Assembly (NCBI GenBank): GCA_013115135.1
Contig: JABANP010000627.1
Location: forward strand, 1 to 26,694
Reading direction: 5' to 3'
Length of the DNA: 26,694 nucleotides
From: Perkinsus olseni
Lineage: Eukaryota > Perkinsozoa > Perkinsida > Perkinsidae
Position numbers and translations under genes: made by a program. Positions 8,473 to 17,716 of the stretch are shown piece after piece. Position 1 is the stretch's first letter; the number at the start of each line of letters is the position of its first letter. Below the pieces are notes generated by a model. That model saw only the letters and a program-made list of their open reading frames with translations. It did not search any database and was not told where the DNA came from.

Positions 8473-8715
8473 CTACTACGGTTTGGATAGCACGGTAATC
8501 GCCTTACTTGGTTTTGTTTGGTGACTAGTCGTGTCTATCTCGCACTACCTGCCTCACACTAGCGATGTCGTACTGCCAGTTGGGGGTGAATAGCTTTGTG
8601 AGAAGGATGTACAGAGCCTCTACTACTCGGAAGCGCTTGGTTCTTGCGCTTGTTCTTGGCTTTGACTCCGTGTACTACGCTCTTTTCATCTCGTAGAGTA
8701 CTGTCGTACTATTAC

Positions 8716-9115
8716 GTCCTGGTTCTTGGTTTTGATGAAGGACGTTGTCTTGGTTTTGACTACTACTAGACGACTGTGGTTTTTACTACTCTGTTCCATC
8801 GTTTTAGCCGCGCCCCAATCCTCGGATTTGGTAGCGGGCGTAGATCTTGGTTTTGACGACTACTACGATGGCTATCGATCAGCTGGTAACGTTCGAACCC
8901 TGGGGTTGGGAGAGGGCGTAGTTCTTGGTTTTGACTACTTGCTGATCGAGGTATTTACTACTCACACCAGTGCGTCCTGGTCCTTGGTGTTGGTAAGGGA
9001 CGTCGGTCTTGGCTTTGACTACTAGTGTGTACCGTGGTATCTACCATCTCCCTCTACTAGTGCATCCTGGTCCTTGGTGTTGGCAATGGATGTTCGTCTT
9101 GGATTTGACTACTAG
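8716..9115 (+). repeat. Imperfect 80-100 bp tandem repeat (CTTGGTTTTGACTACT)
   Basis: Five diverged units start near 8716, 8816, 8897, 8976 and 9066. Each contains CCTGG(T/G)..TTGG-G-TTGG, then GGACGT or GGGCGTAG, then CTTGG(T/C/A)TTTGACTACT. Spacing is 79-100 bases. Single CTTGGTTTTGAC-like motifs continue at 8653 and 9341. A 99-codon frame across it repeats the peptide GFDYY because of the DNA repeat and is not regarded as a gene. Confidence 0.7.
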
Positions 9116-9230
9116 TTTTGGGACGTTGACAAGCAGACTGAGACACTCTACTACTCCGTGAGGAAGGTATATTTTATGTCTTACAGGTCCGCCTCGCGGA
9201 TTGCCTTACCGCTCTCACTACTTGTTGACT

Positions 9231-9260
9231 GCATAAGTTAGTCAGTCCGTTGACTTATGC
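9231..9260 (+). other. Hairpin
   Basis: GCATAAGT (9231-9238) pairs with ACTTATGC (9253-9260), extended by A9240-T9251. It is followed directly by a second hairpin, AGTGATC against GATCACT, at 9264-9287. Confidence 0.8.
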
Positions 9261-9561
9261 ACTAGTGATCTTGGTTTTTTGATCACTGCTTGACCTTGGT
9301 ATTGGTCATTATTGGCCTTGGGTTTGGCCCCCGGTCCGGTTCTTGGTTTTGACGACGACCACCTTACTAGATGATTTTCTGTACTACTTTGTACTATAAT
9401 GAGAAGAGCTCCGAGTCATGTACTATCACTACTAGAAGCGACCAAGAAGCAGCTAAGATGAGGATAGACGATAAATTGTAGCACTTAAGTGTTGAGAGCT
9501 GGCACGGGACGTTTCTACTAGTGACTAATCAATTCATCACATTCACCACAAGCCAGGTACT

Positions 9562-9613
9562 AAGGGTACGTAAACACTGGGGAAAGCCCAGGTGGCAGTC
9601 AATGCGTACCCTT
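9562..9613 (+). other. Two-part hairpin
   Basis: AAGGGTACG (9562-9570) pairs perfectly with CGTACCCTT (9605-9613). Inside, CTGGG (9577-9581) pairs with CCCAG (9587-9591). Confidence 0.85.
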
Positions 9614-9944
9614 GGGTCACTAGTGAGCTATCTGATGCTGGTCCTCACTAGTGATTCCGAAAACTGTCGGTGACGTCGCCGGTTACTAGCGCCCGAGGCA
9701 AAGGGACCTTCGCTACGCCAACAGGAGAACTTCCACTACGACGGCCAGGTTACCCATTCCATGTTCGGCACAGCGAAAATCTGACTAGAAGTGGTACTAG
9801 TCAGTTATTGTAGTCACTGTGAACTCGTTCGCATACTACAATACTGCCCTAGGTTGTGAATCTGGCTCGTAGCCGGCGCTACTAGTCAGTCACTATCAGT
9901 GAAGGCCCTTTCCTGATCTGATGGTGCTGAGGACCTGGCTAAAT

Positions 9945-9972
9945 CTGTCTAGTTGTCGGAGCAACTAGGCAG
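9945..9972 (+). other. Hairpin with 11-bp stem
   Basis: CTGTCTAGTTG (9945-9955) pairs with CAACTAGGCAG (9962-9972), ten Watson-Crick pairs and one T-G, around a six-base loop. The next hairpin (10027-10052, CTAAC/GTTAG and GTAG/CTAC) follows 55 bases later. Confidence 0.85.
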
Positions 9973-10269
9973 TCATGGTTGCACGGGAGGCACCTCTCGT
10001 TCAGCTGTGCTGAGGAGCTTGCAAATCTAACTTGTAGACTACTACTTGTTAGTCACTACACGGCTGGACCCTTGCCTGTGGTGCTACCTCAAATCTGGTG
10101 AGTGGATTACTCCACAACCCAGTCACTATAGAGGGAAGGTTTATGCCTGACTCTATCGTGCTATACTTCTAACTACGGTTTCTTCAGAGTTGTCCGAGTT
10201 GAGTGGTGGTCAATACTAATGGGGTTGGTGACTTGCCATCACTAGAGTGATTCTTTCCTCTCCAAGTGT

Positions 10270-10776
10270 ATGTCCGACATGCTGAACAACAACACCAGCT
10301 ATACTAATCCCCCGCCTGCTGGCCAGGATCCACCACAAGTTCTTCACGGGGAGGCTACCCGTACTAATCCGGAAGCTTTGATCTTCCATCCCCCACTACT
10401 ACGTCCACGTGTTCGTGCTGACTACATTCCACCTCAAGACTCGCTGGACAACTCCGAGGCCGTGATCAATACCACTACCGGCGACGTGGTTGGCCCATCA
10501 ACTCGTCGTCCACTACAAGATGATTCTGCCAATGACCCCACCCAACAGCGTGGAGATGTGACTACTACCGGCGTGTGGCCTAACAATCCTCAGCGTGGTA
10601 CACTGCCGCTGAGCTCTGCCGTTCCTGCTGCTCCTCAGGACGGGCAGAGTCAGCCCTACTACGGCTATGATGGTGCCATCTTCGCTGGCAATGCCGGTGA
10701 CAATGGTGACCAACGTGGCCAACCGCCTGTCAATGCGGATCCTCGCTCTACTCAACTACCTCCACCACAGCCATAG
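10270..10776 (+). CDS. gag: Element I gag, N-terminal part (ends at in-frame TAG)
   Basis: A 168-codon frame rich in Pro, Asn, Gln and Asp, without a recognisable fold. It is the low-complexity N-terminal region of gag, which normally precedes the capsid-like domain. The TAG at 10774-10776 interrupts it, but the same frame is open on both sides and continues with similar Pro-rich composition into the 10822-12948 frame, so the two are one gene split by a single stop. A CAG-to-TAG transition would explain it. The first ATG at 10270 follows the structured leader. Confidence 0.7.
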   Translation: MSDMLNNNTSYTNPPPAGQDPPQVLHGEATRTNPEALIFHPPLLRPRVRADYIPPQDSLDNSEAVINTTTGDVVGPSTRRPLQDDSANDPTQQRGDVTTTGVWPNNPQRGTLPLSSAVPAAPQDGQSQPYYGYDGAIFAGNAGDNGDQRGQPPVNADPRSTQLPPPQP

Positions 10777-10821
10777 TTCATCCCACCTGAGAACTACCGC
10801 GAGCAGCCACCACCAAGGGGT

Positions 10822-12948
10822 TTGTCACATAACTACTCTTCACAACATGGTCCAGACTATCACGGTCCTCAGTACCCGTTCCATGCTAGCCATGTGAACG
10901 ACAGCTACTATAAGGAAGCATTTGCTCCCTATCCACCACATCCTCAACGTGGTCAACGCGTCGATGTGGGTGCTCGGCCCATGCCTCCAAGTGTGGCACC
11001 CCACTACCCGCACCACTATCCCACTAGTGGTTACGGACAAGTCCCTCATGGACAACCATACCAGTTCTACGTCCCCCGTAGAAGAAGTATGGCTCACTAC
11101 GGCTGGTGTGAAGGTTGCGACAACTACTCCTGTTCTGCACAGATCTCTATCAAGGACTATGACTCTGCAGAACGTGTTGTCGACAGCCTTAAGCCGAAGA
11201 CTATCTTTGAAGGCGCTGAAGACCGTAGGTCTGGCACTACCTTCATTGAGCAGATGTTCACTAAGACTGAGGGTCATCCTGATGTAGTGAGGTATTTGTG
11301 GCTGAAGAGATACACTACTTCTTATGTGTGGACTCTGATCACTGATGCCATTCAACCCCCAACACGCTGCCATCGGGCTTATCAGCGCCAACTACATCAA
11401 CTACTCGGTCGTATTCGTTATCACTACGATACGCTGGGTCATGTCCAGCGTACTAGTGATGACTTGGCTCATTGCGTCCAAGGAAAAGGCACGGTTTACC
11501 AGTTCATTCAGAGGCTAGAGACTATGGCTTCGGAACTACATGACCTTGGCTCACCGGTGCCTTATCGTGATCTCAAACTCCGACTACATAAGGGTTTGAA
11601 ATCTATGCTGCTACGCCAGAGACTAGACGTCGACCTCATGAACGACCAGATGTCCTTCGAGCAGTTTAGAGATGGAGTACTACTTCATCATAAACAGCTT
11701 ATCAACTACTACGGCGTAGACTATGAGATCAAGGGTCCGATGACTAGTATTGCTACTCAACCTCGTACCACGGAGTCTTACCGGTCCGGTTCCTACCGAC
11801 CACGCGATCGCTCAAGCGACTCCCGTCGTGAACGCGATCGTCGCGTTAAGGACTACACTCCAACGAGCGCAACTAGTCAAGACCATCATGTCACAGAGAG
11901 ACGGCCTTCGGTGAACAGCCTCTGCGACAACTATGACGAAGACTGCCAGGATGACTACTCTCTCCGCCATCTACTAGCCATCAGAAATGATGTCACTGGC
12001 TTCACTTGCTTCCGGTGCCATAAAGAAGGCCACTCTGCGAAGAACTGCCCAGCTACTACGCCCGCGGGACTACGTGACCGCTGTAGGATCTGTGGCAATC
12101 CTGAGCACACGGCTGAGACCTGTCGGATTAATGCTGAGAAACTACAATGCCATCGATGCAACAAGCCGGGTCACCTAGCATATGTCTGTGGCGCTAGGAT
12201 GCCTACTACATCGACTACTAAGATCTCTGGCAACTCATCTGGCACTAAGTCTCAGCCCACTACGGGTAAGGGAACTGGTTCAAGGCCCGCTGCTAGAGGG
12301 AGAGCTAACACTAATGTGAACGCCACCTTCCTCGACGACACTACTTCTGAGCGTGGTTCCCACTGTTATACACTACGCAGCTCTCGCAAGCGGGCCCCCA
12401 CTCCCGACCCACGTGTCCGACACCGAGATGGTATGTTGACAGGTTACGTCACTATTGAAGACACTGAGGTACTAGCCATCTATGATACTGGTGCGGATGT
12501 CTCACTAGTTACTGCCTCCTGTCTCAATGAGGTGGCTCCCGATGCCTCTATCGAGACTAATATACCAAGTACGCTCAGTGCTGCTAATGGTGGTAACCTC
12601 CATACTATTGGTTCGGTTCGACTAAGGGTATCCACTCCCAAGGCCTCAGAGGTTGATACCTTCCTAGTCACTACAGTGCCTCTCACTACTCCAGTCATCC
12701 TGGGTGTACCGCGATTCGTCCATGATCGATTGGTCCACTGCAGCTTCGATCCAAGATTGTTTCGTACAAATTGCGGTTCATTCATGATCTTTTCGTACAC
12801 CGAAAAATTGTATGTTTCGGTCACGATTTTTTCATCCATAACCGGTTTCGTACACGATTATTTCGTCCATGGGCGGTTGATCCAAAGATATGCTCGTTGT
12901 GATCTATTCGGCCACGATCTTTTCGAAAAAAATTCATTCGTCCAATAG
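10822..12948 (+). CDS. gag: Element I gag with protease start, running into foldback insertion
   Basis: The frame continues from the TAG at 10774. A CEGCDNYSC pair-of-cysteines motif precedes a conserved core (SIKDYDSAERVVDSLKPKT through TEGHPDVVRYLWLKRY) that aligns with the element-II gag. Three CCHC zinc knuckles (CX2CX4HX4C) lie at residues 396-456 counted from 10822: CFRCHKEGHSAKNC, CRICGNPEHTAETC and CHRCNKPGHLAYVC. The aspartic protease active site YDTGA follows (Asp555). The protease is cut after PVIL at 12701; the last 82 codons, to 12948, are translation of the foldback arm and not retroviral protein. Gag binds and packages the element RNA; the protease cleaves the polyprotein. The first codon here is internal, since the gene really begins at 10270. 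Confidence 0.85.
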   Translation: MSHNYSSQHGPDYHGPQYPFHASHVNDSYYKEAFAPYPPHPQRGQRVDVGARPMPPSVAPHYPHHYPTSGYGQVPHGQPYQFYVPRRRSMAHYGWCEGCDNYSCSAQISIKDYDSAERVVDSLKPKTIFEGAEDRRSGTTFIEQMFTKTEGHPDVVRYLWLKRYTTSYVWTLITDAIQPPTRCHRAYQRQLHQLLGRIRYHYDTLGHVQRTSDDLAHCVQGKGTVYQFIQRLETMASELHDLGSPVPYRDLKLRLHKGLKSMLLRQRLDVDLMNDQMSFEQFRDGVLLHHKQLINYYGVDYEIKGPMTSIATQPRTTESYRSGSYRPRDRSSDSRRERDRRVKDYTPTSATSQDHHVTERRPSVNSLCDNYDEDCQDDYSLRHLLAIRNDVTGFTCFRCHKEGHSAKNCPATTPAGLRDRCRICGNPEHTAETCRINAEKLQCHRCNKPGHLAYVCGARMPTTSTTKISGNSSGTKSQPTTGKGTGSRPAARGRANTNVNATFLDDTTSERGSHCYTLRSSRKRAPTPDPRVRHRDGMLTGYVTIEDTEVLAIYDTGADVSLVTASCLNEVAPDASIETNIPSTLSAANGGNLHTIGSVRLRVSTPKASEVDTFLVTTVPLTTPVILGVPRFVHDRLVHCSFDPRLFRTNCGSFMIFSYTEKLYVSVTIFSSITGFVHDYFVHGRLIQRYARCDLFGHDLFEKNSFVQ
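12694..12701 (+). repeat. Target-site duplication, left copy
   Basis: GTCATCCT immediately left of the foldback element is repeated exactly at 13661-13668. Flanking bases also look alike (CCA/CCG before, GGGT/TGGT after), so up to 15 bases could be argued, with two mismatches. Confidence 0.75.
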
Positions 12949-13241
12949 TGGTTCGTACATATGAAACTGACGACACGCAAGTGTTTACCGAAGGAAATGA
13001 ACCCACGACCTCGGGAAAACCAGCTTGAGCTCCTCCCCTACTCATCTGTATGACTCCTCCTGGGTTCCGACAAAGTACCGCCCATGCGATACCCAACTAT
13101 TCAACTTGGCTCCATTCATGTTAGGAGCCTCTAGGCACTGGGATCATAACAGAGACAACCTGATGCGGGGGAGTGCTAGATCGTCACCACTAGTGACTCA
13201 CCAGTAGAGGCGGCGGTGAGATTCTTAGGTCGTAGTAGGTG

Positions 13242-13313
13242 ATGGTAGTAGCGGAATTGGTAGAGCTCCCGGCTTGCATGACGATGGTCCCAGGTTCGAA
13301 TCGGGGTAAGGGT
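13242..13313 (+). pseudogene. Degenerate tRNA-Ala(UGC)-like sequence
   Basis: TAGCGGAATTGGTAGAGC resembles the D-arm and A box, CTTGCAT fits an anticodon loop with UGC, and CCAGGTTCGAATCGGGG resembles the T-arm and B box, all at tRNA spacing. Several stem pairs are broken (acceptor, anticodon stem, two D-stem pairs), so it is not a functional tRNA. It may be a tRNA-derived pol III promoter or a pseudogene inside the foldback element. Confidence 0.5.
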
Positions 13314-13356
13314 AGATGGTAATAGTGGAGCCGGCGGCGCAGCTATGTGCTATTTC

Positions 13357-13396
13357 TTTAGACATATGTGACGCCGCGGCGTCAAATATGTCTAAA
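13357..13396. repeat. 40-bp near-perfect palindrome
   Basis: TTTAGACATATGTGACGCCG (13357-13376) is followed without spacer by its reverse complement (13377-13396), with one mismatch in twenty pairs. It sits just before the right arm of the foldback element. Confidence 0.9.
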
Positions 13397-13627
13397 AGTA
13401 GCGTGGATGAAAATCACATGTACGAAAGGCTTGTACGAAAAGCCCTGGAAGAAAGAAGCGGAGTTAGAGCATGATTGGACGAAACGGCGTGGATGAAAGA
13501 ATCATGTACTCAAGACCCGTGGACGAAAGAGGTGTGTATGAATGAGGATGTACGGAAGTAACATGGACGAAACAAGCAGGATGAACCCTACCATGGACGA
13601 AACAATCGTGGACGAAACCTGCAATGT

Positions 13628-16600
13628 ATGAAACAGCAATGTATGAATGGAGGTTCCCCGGTCATCCTTGGTTGCCCTACTATGGCTCTGCTCGATACTC
13701 AAATCACTATCAGCATGAGTGGCTACCACATCGAGACTAACTACTCGGTAACTCCATTTCAACCAAGGGTTACCTTTGATGACCACGTTCGTCACTACGG
13801 TGATGAACAATCAGGAGTGTATCGAGAGGATCACTGTGTTATCAACTACAAGGTTCAACAGATCAATCGGTTGTGCTTTCAAGAATGCTGTGAACCTGTA
13901 CACTATGACGGTGTATCTCTGCAGCCTACTACACCATGGTTCTCGACTATATTCCCTGACGCCTACACTAACTCAGTCAATGTCGATCAATTGACTCGTG
14001 GCCAAGGCCCATGTAACCACGGGGAGAACGACACTACTATGACTTCCAGCCGAGTGCAGGCAGCATCACTAACTCCCATGGTGAACTCCAGCAACGATGA
14101 CACAGTAACTAATAATTGGGTACCCCCCAAACATGGCTACGAACATACTAACGTGGCCAACTTGGACGACGATGACTCAGGCGACGATGAAGAAGACCGT
14201 GGAGAAGACAATCTCCCACCGTGGGAAGCACTAGACCGAGAATGGGCATATGATGCAACTACTCCTCTCGGAAGAGCTATAGTACGTGCTTCATGGAGAG
14301 ACTCCACTAGGCCCCCTATGAACTACCGTCAAGCTGCCGCTCGTGGTGCCCGGTGTACTAAGCGACTGTCCCATACCCAGAAGGAAGCGTTCCAAGAAGC
14401 ATTAGCTACCTACATTGACAGGGGCTTCTGCACTATTGTACAGAACAATTCCGTGGACAACTACAACAGAGGTCCTTCCTTTGACCAATGTCAACAAGCG
14501 TGGGACAAGCTTACTACTGGCACCTACTATGAGGGTACTACGGTTATGAAGCCAAAGCACTACACTCCTGCGCATACGGTTTTCAGGGATAACCACCCGA
14601 CTACGCCGTGCAGGATCGTGCTCGACTGCAGAGTGTTGAACCGGTACCTACTACGTGGAGGTCGGACTCAGAACGACCTTCAGGGTACCCTACTACAACT
14701 CCGAGGATTTCGCTACTTCGTAGCATCTGACATCAGCAAGGCATTCTGTCAGATGAAGGCCTCTCTACATGACTTGGCCTACACCAACTACACCTGTATC
14801 GGTGACTACACAGTGCTATGGAGCAGCGTATCCTGCGGGACTAGCAGTGCACCGAACTTCCTAGAGTGTTGTACCTACGACATCACTACTGAGGCCGATG
14901 CACTACGAAAAGCCGGTGCCACTCTTACTCTCAGTCCATTAGTCGACCCCTACTTGTATGACGATGACACTCTGGCCGAAGTTCTTCTACTACCAACTCC
15001 GGAGGCTTTCGACTACATCCGTCAAGGGCCTATGGTACCCAAGGAGTTCGTACTACTGAAGTACGTCGACGACCTGTTCAATGGTGGTGATAGCCCAGAA
15101 CTAGCCTCACAAGCTAATGACTTCTCACTACACATCCTCGGTGGACATGGTCTCAAGGCCGACTCCATTAAGAATGTTCGATCATGGTCACAATCATCCA
15201 CAGAGGAGACTACTTCGAAGTCACTACTTGGCTATCATTACCGCGATGAACAACTCTTCGTCGTGTATTCTGGCCAGCTACCAAGTGGAGCTACTACTAA
15301 ACGGGCAGCTTGCTCGGCACTAGCGTCGCTCTATGATCCCCTCGGGATCTTCATAGAGTACGATCTGAAGGGTAGACTTATATGGAGGCGCATCTGTGAG
15401 AACTACAAGTCATGGTCAGATCCTATAGATACTAACGTGGCCAACGACTTGGAAGACTGGGTGAAGGAGTGCCAAGCTGTCACTACAAGAGGGGTCCCCC
15501 GCCATATAGATGTTCAACTACAACCACTACTAGTCTCTACGGACGCTTCTACTGATATCTGGGGAGTAGACGTCCGCTGCACGGACAACACTACAATCTC
15601 AACTCGACTACTCAGTCGAGGTGGCGTTTTTCCGAAGACCCAGACTTCGTGGACTATCCCTCGTAAGGAGCTAGTTGCTCTTTGGAAAGGCCTCCAACTA
15701 CTCAAACTGATGTCTCCATATCTCCCAGTGCCGAGCTACTACAAGCCCAACCAGGTCCCACTAGATCCACTAGCCCCGGTATTGCGACCTCGGCAAGTTC
15801 GGCTACTATGTGATAGTGAAATCACTATCTATAGGCTCCGTCGACCTGCCAATGACAAGCGACTACCGGCTGTGGAGAGAAGAAGGCTGATTGAGGTCCG
15901 AAAGCTCTGTAAAGAGTTGGACGTGATTGTACTACATGTTCCATCGGAGCTCAACTACGCCGACAGTGTATCGAGGGCGAGAACTACCGGCGATCTTATC
16001 AATCCTACTGCGGTACTCAACTCTATGACTACTGCCAAGGTGATCTATGACTACAGAGAGCACCCAGATGAGTTTGATGAAGATGTGGTGATCTCAACTA
16101 CAGCTCCCTCTGTTCTCGCCATCAACCAAGACGGCATTGACTTGCCAGAGGTCGGTCCACTACCGGAAGACCAGCGGGGTGAACTAGAAGCTATCATGGA
16201 TTATGCCAAGCCTTCCGACAGGATAACGGAAGGGCTTTTGGAAGACTCTCAGTTCACTACCCGTGTTCAAGAATGTGTTCTCCGCTCCCAACTAGAGGAT
16301 CAAGATATACGTGACCTCAAGACTATATTACAAGGCGAATCCACTACTGCTCTGTATGGTGTTAGAGCCACTCGGCTACAGAGACTCTCTAAGGTGTGCT
16401 TTCTGGATGATGACGGCCTACTACGTCGGTATCCGGAGCCACATCGACTAACACAGCCCCACAATGAGAAGGGTGTACTATGTTTGGGAAGGAGCCTCTA
16501 CTCTGCCTTTCTGATACGAGTCTTGGCTACTATCTTCCACTATCTCTATGGTCACTTGGGAGCAAAGCGAGTACACATCCTACTTCGGAGGGACTACTGG

Positions 16601-17716
16601 CGTGACTCTATGTTCAGGCTGATTCGCATAACTATAGGGTCTTGTATCCCTTGTTTGAAGGCCCGTGCTACTCGACAGCATAACTACTTGGTCACGCAAG
16701 TCCAAACACTACTGACAGAGTGTCTCTGGCAGCTGGTCGGTGTTGACGTAGCTGGTCCTTATGGTCGCACTAGTGCTAGTGCAAGTTCGTCGAACAACAC
16801 TACTCCTACTAGTGACTCTGACAAGGACCACTACATCTTGCTGATACATGACTACGTGAGTGGTTTTACTGTGGCCCGCCCTATGCGGAACAGCAAAGCC
16901 ACTACTGTGGCCGGCGTGCTGGACTCTGTGTTCCTAGAACACGGCAGCCCAGCTGTACTACTTATTGATCACGATCGGTCCATCTTGTCGAGTAAGGTGG
17001 TGAGAACTAGACTTGCTCGCCATGGTACTCGACACTACATACTGCCGGCCTACGCATATCAACTAGGGTTTTGGGAGCGAGCGCACAAAGACTTTGTGGA
17101 AGTTACCCGGGCACTACAGGCCAGTCGGCCTGTCACTGGTCCTGATGCATCTACTAGTATCGTGGAGAACGCCTACATCGCGGACTACTTGGTCGCCGTG
17201 CGAGCTTACAACCATACCCCTCGCCTATGGGCTAATGTGAGCCCCTTCCAACTACACTATGGCTACAGCGGGAGACTTCCTGGGCAGCACCCTGAGATGG
17301 ACAACTCCATCGACTGGGATACACTCAACTTGCGGTACTCTACTACTGACATTGTCGACTTTGTTCACAAGAACGTCCCACTACTTACTGATGCCAAGGA
17401 GGATATGAAAACTACGCTTGGCGAGTATCTTGAGCTGTGGCGTATCAAGCAACAACACCATCTTCAGCGGTATGCCAGTGACCACCCCAACAACTATGAA
17501 CCTAAACTGTTCGACTTAGTTTTCGTAACTAAGAGAGCTGATACTAGTATTGGTAACCATCTTCAAACACACTGGAGTGGCCCTTATACTATTGTGCAAC
17601 TACAAGGCTCTTCTATGGTCAAGGCTGTCCAGCCTGGACAGTCCAGGGCATACTGCTGGAAGGCATCGGTGGAGTGGAGGCGGGTGAAGACGACACTACT
17701 GCGGTTGTCCCACTAA
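13628..17716 (+). CDS. pol: Element I pol: protease end, RT, RNase H, integrase
   Basis: The true element-I sequence resumes at 13661; the first dozen codons are foldback DNA. Numbering from the ATG at 13628: reverse transcriptase with Asp368 (SDISKAFCQM) and YVDD at 479-482; a BEL/Pao-type connection with TKR (557-559) and YDPLG (569-573); RNase H with Asp639, Glu681, Asp729 and Asp779; integrase zinc finger His971, His976, Cys1006 and Cys1009; integrase core Asp1040, Asp1114 and Glu1150, giving the canonical D,D-35-E spacing. All catalytic residues are present, so the enzyme part appears intact although cut off from gag by the insertion. Leu CTA, Thr ACT and Tyr TAC codons dominate, unlike element II. 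It ends at TAA 17714. Confidence 0.9.
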   Translation: MKQQCMNGGSPVILGCPTMALLDTQITISMSGYHIETNYSVTPFQPRVTFDDHVRHYGDEQSGVYREDHCVINYKVQQINRLCFQECCEPVHYDGVSLQPTTPWFSTIFPDAYTNSVNVDQLTRGQGPCNHGENDTTMTSSRVQAASLTPMVNSSNDDTVTNNWVPPKHGYEHTNVANLDDDDSGDDEEDRGEDNLPPWEALDREWAYDATTPLGRAIVRASWRDSTRPPMNYRQAAARGARCTKRLSHTQKEAFQEALATYIDRGFCTIVQNNSVDNYNRGPSFDQCQQAWDKLTTGTYYEGTTVMKPKHYTPAHTVFRDNHPTTPCRIVLDCRVLNRYLLRGGRTQNDLQGTLLQLRGFRYFVASDISKAFCQMKASLHDLAYTNYTCIGDYTVLWSSVSCGTSSAPNFLECCTYDITTEADALRKAGATLTLSPLVDPYLYDDDTLAEVLLLPTPEAFDYIRQGPMVPKEFVLLKYVDDLFNGGDSPELASQANDFSLHILGGHGLKADSIKNVRSWSQSSTEETTSKSLLGYHYRDEQLFVVYSGQLPSGATTKRAACSALASLYDPLGIFIEYDLKGRLIWRRICENYKSWSDPIDTNVANDLEDWVKECQAVTTRGVPRHIDVQLQPLLVSTDASTDIWGVDVRCTDNTTISTRLLSRGGVFPKTQTSWTIPRKELVALWKGLQLLKLMSPYLPVPSYYKPNQVPLDPLAPVLRPRQVRLLCDSEITIYRLRRPANDKRLPAVERRRLIEVRKLCKELDVIVLHVPSELNYADSVSRARTTGDLINPTAVLNSMTTAKVIYDYREHPDEFDEDVVISTTAPSVLAINQDGIDLPEVGPLPEDQRGELEAIMDYAKPSDRITEGLLEDSQFTTRVQECVLRSQLEDQDIRDLKTILQGESTTALYGVRATRLQRLSKVCFLDDDGLLRRYPEPHRLTQPHNEKGVLCLGRSLYSAFLIRVLATIFHYLYGHLGAKRVHILLRRDYWRDSMFRLIRITIGSCIPCLKARATRQHNYLVTQVQTLLTECLWQLVGVDVAGPYGRTSASASSSNNTTPTSDSDKDHYILLIHDYVSGFTVARPMRNSKATTVAGVLDSVFLEHGSPAVLLIDHDRSILSSKVVRTRLARHGTRHYILPAYAYQLGFWERAHKDFVEVTRALQASRPVTGPDASTSIVENAYIADYLVAVRAYNHTPRLWANVSPFQLHYGYSGRLPGQHPEMDNSIDWDTLNLRYSTTDIVDFVHKNVPLLTDAKEDMKTTLGEYLELWRIKQQHHLQRYASDHPNNYEPKLFDLVFVTKRADTSIGNHLQTHWSGPYTIVQLQGSSMVKAVQPGQSRAYCWKASVEWRRVKTTLLRLSH
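13661..13668 (+). repeat. Target-site duplication, right copy
   Basis: GTCATCCT directly right of the foldback element, identical to 12694-12701. Removing one copy plus the insert rejoins the protease codons for PVILGCP without a frame change. Confidence 0.75.

Larger units (their letters stand above)
7550..10269 (+). other. Element I leader packed with stem-loops
   Basis: There is no long conserved reading frame in these 2.7 kb. Read as RNA on the plus strand, at least fourteen hairpins with mostly perfect stems can be picked out: 8050-8087, 8102-8139 (GAAA tetraloop), 8162-8191, 8250-8276, 8345-8424 (long range), 8432-8472, 8631-8651, 8697-8710, 9231-9260, 9264-9287, 9562-9613, 9781-9804, 9945-9972 and 10027-10052. 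TCACTAGTGA palindromes occur at 9617-9626 and 9645-9654. An LTR may be included, but I cannot delimit it. Packaging, dimerisation or internal translation start are possible roles; none is shown. Confidence 0.65.
12702..13660. mobile_element. Foldback-type non-autonomous element with repeat-built inverted ends
   Basis: The 959-bp insertion splits the protease coding sequence of element I. Its ends are inverted: the left end (from GGGTGTACC at 12702) matches the complement of the right end (to 13660) at 13 of the 18 positions from 12706, and weakly beyond. Both arms are arrays of degenerate units of about 16 bp: TTCGTACAC/TTCGTCCAT on the left (about 12712-12960) and the complement, GTGTACGAAA/GTGGACGAAA, on the right (about 13407-13655). 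An 8-bp target duplication flanks it. The middle carries a tRNA-Ala-like sequence and a 40-bp palindrome but no transposase, so it must have been mobilised by another element. The architecture recalls foldback transposons; the family is not identified. Confidence 0.8.
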
